Assembly: GCA_001695595.3 (NCBI GenBank)
Contig: MBPM02000015.1
Span: 1,054,001-1,118,000 of the forward strand
Direction of reading: 5' to 3'
Source of the DNA: Plasmopara viticola
Lineage: Eukaryota; Oomycota; Peronosporomycetes; Peronosporales; Peronosporaceae
Length of the DNA stretch: 64,000 nt
Shown here: positions 57,069-64,000 of the stretch, one piece after another
How positions within the stretch are numbered: the first letter of the stretch is position 1
Layout of the letters: each line of letters starts with the position of its first letter
Made by a program: the position numbers and the translations under genes
The notes under the pieces: generated by a model
Told to the model about the DNA's origin: nothing
What the model saw: only the letters and a program-made list of their open reading frames with translations
Database searches by the model: none

Positions 57069-57285
57069 GTCACGTGACGCCCTTGAAATGCCTCTGGCTG
57101 ATCCTGGGAGGCCTGCTCGCTGCAATTCATCTCACGGACTTCCAACCCCGATGGCAACTCAAGACGATCGTAGCCAGCCAGCGATGGTTTCGACTCGATA
57201 CAATCGGTTGGAGACGGAGGCTTGCCTCCACTACTGCTTTTTCTCATATAAAAGTCGAGTCCTTGTCCTTTCACGGTCACGTGAC
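57069..57285 (+). promoter_or_regulatory. Two GTCACGTGAC palindromes and a TATA-like box
   Basis: Perfect 10-bp palindromes GTCACGTGAC lie at 57069-57078 and 57276-57285, 207 bp apart, with TATAAAA at 57247-57253 between them. They are 130-350 bp upstream of the PH-DUF547 ATG at 57416. The core CACGTG is a bZIP/bHLH target; the extended palindrome resembles E-box sites bound by dimeric factors. Position and sequence are conserved in the inverted copy at 34932-35148. Confidence 0.55.
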
Positions 57286-57415
57286 GCTCGCTCGCTTCCA
57301 TTTCCAGCTCCAAGGACACTTTCAATCCCAAGTACCACGAACCAGTCGATTCTTCCTTGCTCTAGACTTGCCACTTGCAACGAAGTGGCTTTTGCAAGGC
57401 CTTCAAGTTGTTAAA

Positions 57416-60110
57416 ATGGAACTTCCGCTTGCCATGCCAATGCAGCACGTGCCTGGTCAAGAGGGCACGGCATTGCAGCAGTCAGAAAACTATACGATCG
57501 GGCAGTTGTATACATTTCAAACTCATGAGATTGACTGGAAGGCGTGCCTTGTCGTTCGACTCACACTCGGCGCACTTGCGTGGCTTCCAAGACATTGGAA
57601 CTTGCTTCCTTCCCTTCACCTTGCGGCGTATTTCTTGACGCACGACGAACCATCCGCGTCAAGATCAAGCGACCCGACAACTTCGAGACGCGATTTATTT
57701 TCGTGTTGCGTTCAAAATTGGCGTCAAGGTCAAACCACGACGAAATCGCCCGTCGTTCGCCTTTCACGTCCTTCCAACGAGCACTCGCTTCCGTTTGCCA
57801 TGGGGTCCCCCATTGCGCGGTATTCCACGCGTCCCCATCGACGTGGTGGCGTCCCACGCGCGCATGCCGAAGCCTGTCGACAGATCGCAGAGGATGCCCG
57901 TGCATTGCAAAAAGTCCGCTTTTCACTGGATGTTTGGGTCGAGTCGGTCGATCGGGTTGCTGGTCGACGGAAAGTGGGCTATCTCTTAACAGTGCACGAC
58001 ACGACGCTGTTGTCTCGACGGACAGTCATGCGCAGTGCCGTGACGATCAAGAATGCCGTTTTACTCTTACGCTTGGAACATCAACTCGATCGAGAAGAAG
58101 TGGCTTCCGAGAGAGGTACGACTCGCGTGGACGAAACGCAAGGAAACGACGGGATGGAGTGGCAACATCTGTGTGTGGAATCGCGCGAGTATCGCTATGC
58201 CCAGATTGAACACGAAACGTCCGTTGTGGCTCGTGTCCTTGCTGATTTGGTCTCGGAACGGGGTCAAGAAACGATCTCGATGGCATTTACCACAACGTTG
58301 CTATCAAACTCAATTGGAAAAAGCGACTCTGTACCGATGCCTCATGTCGCCGTCCCGCTTACCATCCGTCCCGAGTTACCACGCCATTGGGATCCAACTG
58401 ACCAACAACCAGCACGAGGACTTGAAGGTCGTGTGTGAAGTGGGCATCTATCGTCTTCACGATGCAGGGGATGGAACGACGCCATTGCTTCGGCAAGAGT
58501 GGTTCATCCTGGCGGTCGATCATCTCCACTTTTTCCGCTCGTATTCCAAGTCGCCAGCACTGAGCGTGCCCATAGCTAATGTACTCGACGTCTGCCTTGT
58601 CGAGCACGTCAATTTGTTGCAAGGAAGTCATCAGAGAGCGAGTCGTCAGGAAGACACGAGCTCCGTGCCACGCTGGTTTGGTCTGGCATTTCATCTCGTG
58701 GTCGAAATCATCACGGTCTTTGTCGAGACGGCAGCGGAACGAGATCACGTCATGGCATGCCTCCATCCGCTAATCAGTGATGCTTGTACCTCTAGCACTG
58801 GAATAAATGGAAAAGCGTTGAATGCGTCGTCGCCTCTCTTTTCTCCAATGGTCTTGGATGCTCAAAGTCAACCCGTTTGCTTAAACCAACGCACGTCTAG
58901 ATTTGTGAAGACCATGCCCATGCACCTTAATGCAGGGATGGCACAGAAAGTCGTGCAAGAGAGTTTAGAGGCAGGATTGCATGTGTTTGCAGTCGGTGCG
59001 ATGGCGGCTCGCTTCCGGAAGCATCGAAGCCTAGTGCTTGCGTTTCTCAATCGCGTTGAAACGCTCAATTGTCTCGATCTCGACCGCTTTGCACTCGACA
59101 TGACAAGCGACGAGCGCTTGGCTTTGGGACTGAACCTGTACCATACGCTCTTTATTCATGCTGTGCTTGTGTTTGGGTACCCGCAAACGCACGAAGAGTG
59201 GAAACTCGTGCAAATTGTCCCGTGTTACCTCATGCGGGCGACGCACACGAACACGTCGGTCAGGTATACGCTCTCGGATATCCAGCGCATTATCTTGCAG
59301 TGTCCCGTGCCAGTCAAGTTGGAAGCTTCGAGTTTGAAACGAAATCTAGCACAACATGCTCTCTTGGACGTTGCAATTGGAGGGGGCGAGGCCATCAATG
59401 GGTTGTGTCGAACCGTTCTAGGCGTCGCGTGGACGCCTCTCTTGCCAACGAGTAGCTCGTACGCGCTGATCAAGACAATTCCTCGTCCCATTGCCACAAA
59501 ATTGGCCATCGAACGCGCGGACTTTCGGATCAGTATGGTCTTGCAAATCAATAGTACGCCTCCTCTTTCCAATACAATGGGCATCATGCGCGTTTACGAC
59601 GGTGGAAAGAATCTAAGTGACCAATTGACTTCGACCTGCACAACGTTTCTCTTGCGAGAACTACGATTGAATGAAGGCAATCGGACGATTTACTTGCCGC
59701 GGATCTGTGAGTGGTATCGCATGGGAGATTTCCATGAGGTGGACACTTTGAGACAAGTGACTTCACTGATGCCTTGGCGTCAGCGTCAAAGTAGCAGCGC
59801 TGCGGGAGTCGCTGCGTCACCCACGTCGCGAGGTTTCTACTGTTTGCAACGGCTGCTGAATTACATGGAAGTAGAACAACATCACCGTGCAATGCATTTA
59901 CTGCTTGGGGCAGGAGACGAGTGCCGGTTTGTCTTTTTAGACTTTTGGACACACTCGAGTCGATCCAGTGCTGCAAATTTCTTGACTAGTGCTGGCAATG
60001 CAGCATTAGCAGTGTTTACGAATGGTGCGAGAGCTGGCACTTCTCGCGGAGAACAGAGTCATGATGTCGTGGGTGATGAAGCTGATGGTGGACAACGCTT
60101 TTCCTTGTAA
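57416..60110 (+). CDS. PH and DUF547 domain protein, one probable intron
   Basis: The reading frame from ATG 57416 (MELPLAMPMQHV) runs to 58330. A GT-AG intron at 58331-58412 (82 bp, with CTGAC near the acceptor) joins it in phase to a second frame ending at TAA 60110, giving 870 residues. Alternatively a single-base frameshift lies between 58330 and 58440. Residues about 308-425 form a PH-like domain (LKVVCEVGIYRL, RQEWFILAVDHLHFF, TVFVETAAERDHVMACL). Residues about 500-740 are DUF547 (LALGLNLYHTLFIHAVLV, RYTLSDIQRIIL, NRTIYLPRICEWY). The N-terminal 300 residues are unrecognised. The frame is supported by synonymous and in-frame differences against the truncated copy at 34036-34792. DUF547 function is unknown; PH suggests phosphoinositide membranes. 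A longer upstream frame from 56915 is rejected as promoter. Confidence 0.8.
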
Positions 60111-60499
60111 CTGCGGGTCGAAATTCACACATGGTGAATACTCTACTGGTATATACTTTGACATATTACGTTTGGATGGCTCAGTCTAGCACATCAAAAC
60201 GAATTGATAAATTTGTCGTGGGTCTAGTTCGATCAAAGCTGAGTGAGCGATGTTTATGCGATGAAGAGTCATAACACAATCTAGTTTGTATTAATAATGA
60301 TGTTCTCTTATTTTATTGATTGTAAGAAGATAGATAAATCTTTTCGCTGGATGAATTACTGCAAAATGCAAAGATGCCATTGCATACAACGACGATAAAG
60401 TTTGGCAATTACAGCTAATCTAAAATATTACTTGAAAAGGCATACACCATCAACCTTTCCAAGATGATGTCACATGATGCGGGACGTCGTTTAAAGTAT
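60111..60499. other. Intergenic, nothing recognised
   Basis: AT-rich spacer after the PH-DUF547 gene with no gene or repeat that I can identify. Presumed 3' UTR and polyadenylation region at its start. Confidence 0.5.
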
Positions 60500-63400
60500 T
60501 ACAGATGTACGCACCTCTCAGAACGTCGCTGATAGTTCCCGCCGTTGTCTACCGTCGCTCTAATTTCTCCTCGCGGAAAACTTTATCTTAGTCGCTTTCC
60601 TTCTTTAGTCGTTTCTATGGCTGTGCCAGTGCATATACAAGCCACTGCTGCTGAGCAGCACGTACACTGAAACCTTAAAGAGGTCAATTAATCTCTCGAG
60701 GGTATTATTGATTTCCCTCTTTTTAAAGTGGTGCTAGTGGACCTCTACCGGCCAACTTGGAGTTGACGTGGGAGTTAGTCGGACAAGTTCCTTATACTCA
60801 GCCAAAGCAAACTAATACTGTGATGCTGTATCCTTACTGGTCGCGCTAATCACCCGTTTGCCTTTCGGCTTCTTGGAGAAAGTTGTGGCTAATAGTAACC
60901 CCCAACACAACTGATCTGCCTAGCTGCACCTACTAAGTGACTAATAGAAATGGTGCTCGTACCTAGCTCGTCGGCATAGCCATCGGCGCACCATGGGTAG
61001 TGCGAAAGAAAGTCGTAGCTATCGCAGAGGTAAGATTGAAGCGGTAGTGTACTTTCGCCAACACTAATTACACGAAGTCGCGATTGGTCATATCAATGAC
61101 AAATACTCCATCAATACTCTATCTTGACGGATTCGCAGGTCCGTATTGTGGATCTTCGCGTAGTAATAAAACTGAGGCGACAAAAAGTGACGTCGACTAG
61201 TTGAGTCAATAAAATTGGCCTAGAAAATCTATTCGCATCCAGTAACATTTGTAGTAAATTAGCTGCAGCGTAGGTTATTTCAAGTCTACAAAGTCTCGAA
61301 AACGATTGAAGCCCACATCCATGATATTGTAAACCGTTTCTTGACTAATAGAGCAAAGGAGAGCCTTAAGCTTCCCAAAGGTATAGTAGACTTTATCCCA
61401 AAAAGGCATGGTCTGCGAGAACAACTTCCTGTTGGTTATGCCACGAAATTTAAAAAGTCGGTCCATAGCTTAAGAGTACATTTCAAGTAATCAGGAAGAC
61501 GACTCCACCGACCTCCTCTCATATTTGCGTACAGTGTCTTAAATTCTTCGCGTAATGGCTGTTAAGCTTTGATGAAGATAGCGAGTGCTGGCATTATCTA
61601 GCGGAGCTCTTTAGACGTCGCCACTGTAGCGGTAGTACCATCACGAAGACACTTTAGAAAAGAGGCTTTCGGTGAAGTGAGCCCAAAAACACCATCACTC
61701 ATCCTTGTGTAAATTCACTCGTTTTGTCAGATTTGCCGGGGTCGGCAGTCGACGAACTTAATTCAGTGCCGCTGATAAAATTTTGTATTACAATGTCGAC
61801 TTGATTGAGTGTAGCCAGGGGCATAGAAATGATACTTGCCGTGTACCAAAGCACTATCACGACTATACTTTGCAGAATAAATTCATGCCTCGCAACGTCC
61901 TTGCCTAGTATATATAAAGGGCGCACCTGGCTTGTATGTTGTTTAGCGCGTCGCTTTAACGCTTTTTCGTTGTAATCGTAGCTCCTCGTAGGAAACCAAG
62001 CTGCTAAACAGTTTCTCATAGCGTCGAAACACGGACATTCGTTCGAAGTCCTAGCCAAGTATGAATACAGACACATGAAAAGAGAACTCGTTTTCTTCGA
62101 ATCAAGTCGCAAGCCAGCAGCACACGCTTGTTCCTGAAGTAATTAAAAAATTATCAGCATAATTTGAAGTGGATAGTATCCGGTGCAGGCGTCAGCAAAT
62201 GCTAGCGATAAATAAAGTAACTCTGTCTCACTCACAGGTATACCATTTGTAGCCGAGCTTGTAAAAAGCTGATCATTGGCTCAATAAAATTACAAAGAGA
62301 CCAAGTGAAGGCAAATTGCCTTGTCTGACATCTGCGTCCAGTATGAAGTGGTCATCTGGCAGCCATCCAGTAGAAGACTGATAGACTTTTCACTGTAGAG
62401 CGTCTCCACCCAAGCCCAGAAAGTTGCATCAAGTCCGAAGTGATTGAGAGCCATTTCTAGAGCCGGCCACAGAACACTGTCAAAGGCTTTTGCAAAGCCC
62501 AGATGTGGGGGCAATACTGATTTTTGCACATCTCGTGCAAATCTTGGAAGCGAAGCAACGAGTGACAAATCGATCGCCCAGGAACAAAGCCTCTTTGGCC
62601 GGCATCGATTATCGTTAATAATACCTTTGGTCTCTAGCGTCGTGGTCAAGAAGGGTCAAAGGTTGACAATTACCGGTCTTAGTACGATCACCGGACTTGT
62701 ACAGCAGCAGAAGGCGAGCCCATTTGAAACTTCGTTATTTTTTTTTGTAACCGATCGTCATCAACCATTTCGTGAGCGATGCTTTTTGAAGGTGTTGTTA
62801 TTTGGCACTGAGCAAATTCCTAGGCGCAGGCGGCCTGTTTGGCAGCCAGGAATGGCGAGCTTTTCCTGAAGACTACATGGAGTGCGAGTTATGCATGAGA
62901 TTGTCACGTTTTTCGTGTCTACTTGGATGTTAAATTTCGTCTATAACGTGGTTCACTTGGGGATTAAATAAAATTTAAATGGAGGACACAAGTTGACATA
63001 CCGCTTACCTGCATACATGGGTGCATGGTCATTGAGATTGTTTGACCCTTAATTTGAGAGTGTCGTGTGGCTCGTAATCAATGAAGTTATCAACTCAAGC
63101 CTATCAAAGACCTCATTTATGGAAATCTCGATTGGACTTTGGTTGTTATTCCGAAAAGGTTTAGTCCCACCTTTACTGCGACCAATCTTTACGGAATTTT
63201 TGCTAAACAAGTGGCACTTAACACTGTTCGATGCTGTATTTTTCGAGTTTTGGCTCCATCGCACAAAAAATTCGACAATTTGGAGGTTTCTGCTTCGGCG
63301 GCTTGATCAGCAATTATGCTGAAGCCTGTATTTACTTCCGCAAGTGGTCATTGCACAAACAAAGTGCAAGATGGCGGCCATAGCTGTTACTTATTAAGTG

Positions 63401-63640
63401 CATTTTAATTGAGCATGGAAGAAAACGAGTAACCGAAAAAGTGATATGGAATGATGGGCATTTACTGCGACATTATAAACGACTATGATTACGACTATGG
63501 CTACGACTTTAAATACGCCTATGCTATGACTATGACTAAGAGTACGTCTGCGACTCTACAACGTTAAATATGACTACATTACGACTTCAACAACGTTAAA
63601 TATGACTATATTACGACTTCAATATTTTTTGATTGGATAA
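60500..63640 (+). mobile_element. Decayed LINE (copy 2) with an internally inverted middle
   Basis: Same family as 43842-50530. The 5' UTR and ORF1 start lie on + (60500-61010; ATG 60950 reads MVLVPSSSA then TAG). The middle (61011 to about 62790) is on -, containing the RT C-terminus (61466-61275: YTFGKLKALLCSISQETV), RT palm pieces (62649-62290: FAKAFDSVLWPALEMAL) and the region reading LATLNQVDIVIQNFISG (62112-61699). The 3' zinc region and GACTAY-rich tail are on + again (about 62850-63640). ORF1 and endonuclease are deleted. Breakpoints differ from copy 1. All frames are broken. Confidence 0.75.
63480..63620 (+). repeat. LINE copy 2 tail, GACTAY-rich
   Basis: ACTATGATTACGACTATGG-type imperfect repeats, then two near-identical CAACGTTAAATATGACTA units. 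It is comparable with the tail of copy 1 at 50442-50530. Confidence 0.7.
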
Positions 63641-64000
63641 AGGAACGCCTCCCAAACATTGCGATATCTCGTTTTCCTGAGCGCAGCCAATAAACGGATA
63701 AAGACGAACTGGTACATTGGTAAAGTATAACATGTACTACTTTACAAAGTACTAGCAGCACGACAAAAAAAAACCTTTGATCTCTTAACAAGTTGTTGCA
63801 CAAGCTCACGTTTGTGTTACTCTAAAAACAATGTGAAAATTGTATGATCGTCACACATCTTATCCGAGGATTTACGGGAGCGTAAGAAATAATACATCCA
63901 ATTTTAACACAATGAGTGAAAATTACGTACAAGTATGCAAGTATACACATGTAACAAGACACTGACATAAGCACCATTATTCATTTTGCATCTCACGTAC
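63641..64000. other. Right edge, nothing recognised
   Basis: AT-rich, no coding content or repeat recognised before the window ends. Confidence 0.5.

Noticed and set aside
56915..57415. 167-residue N-terminal extension of the PH-DUF547 protein
   Set aside because: The duplicate has a stop just before the ATG equivalent to 57416 and mostly missense differences upstream; the region holds two palindromes and a TATA-like box, so it is promoter.
57544..58209. Alternative frame with PX-like words (IRVKIKRP, FTSFQRALASV)
   Set aside because: Differences to the copy at 34036-34792 are often synonymous in the frame starting at 57416 but change residues in this one, so this frame is a shadow.
1..64000. 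tRNA, rRNA and CRISPR arrays
   Set aside because: I looked for T-loop motifs, rRNA-like blocks and regularly spaced direct repeats and saw none; repeats present are LTRs, LINE copies, microsatellites and a segmental duplication.

Overview
The window looks like nuclear DNA from an oomycete, most likely of the Peronosporales (Phytophthora or downy mildew type). The evidence is compact genes with 60-130 bp GT-AG introns, very short spacers between neighbours, conserved eukaryotic proteins (condensin-II HEAT subunit, a GATOR2 subunit, YIPF6-like and copine-like proteins), a TKL-type receptor-kinase pseudogene pair and decayed Copia and LINE retroelements. No species-level call is justified from sequence alone.

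Bases 1-22,100 are gene-dense. On the + strand lie a spliced copine-domain gene (1682-2982) and a spliced YIPF6-like Golgi membrane protein gene (3209-4104). A broken Ty1/Copia element with two LTRs follows on the - strand (5089-8593). Next come an EMAPII/AIMP1-like tRNA-binding protein (+, 9331-10005), tail to tail with a large NCAPD3 condensin-II subunit (-, 10092-14585). A decayed ORF region comes next, then a spliced transcription factor with two bZIP domains (+, 16328-17322), an unrecognised small protein (+, about 17849-18325), and a MIOS-like GATOR2 subunit (-, 18379-22086).

Bases 22,200-60,110 are a repeat-rich region that reads as a diverged tandem duplication. Unit 1 (about 22203-35400) and unit 2 (about 35440-58200) share, in order: an AT-rich segment X, a LINE with its flank Y, a degenerate TKL receptor-kinase pseudogene, and the promoter plus 5' part of a PH-DUF547 protein gene. 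Only unit 2 keeps the whole PH-DUF547 gene (57416-60110). Unit 2 also carries a younger LINE (about 43842-50530). A second, more decayed copy of that LINE lies at about 60500-63640.

The most unusual feature is the number of local inversions. Comparing duplicated copies with each other, and checking each LINE against its own reading frames, shows at least six segments that are flipped in place: two inside the unit-1 LINE, one inside each of the two younger LINE copies, the PH-DUF547 5' fragment of unit 1, and a 0.5-0.8 kb block next to the kinase pseudogene. This is either a real local inversion-prone process or an assembly or amplification artefact; spanning long reads would decide. Other points of note are the tandem bZIP protein with an inverted-repeat/G-box/TATA block upstream, a TAATG overlap between LINE ORF1 and ORF2, and a pair of GTCACGTGAC palindromes at identical spacing in both copies of the PH-DUF547 promoter.
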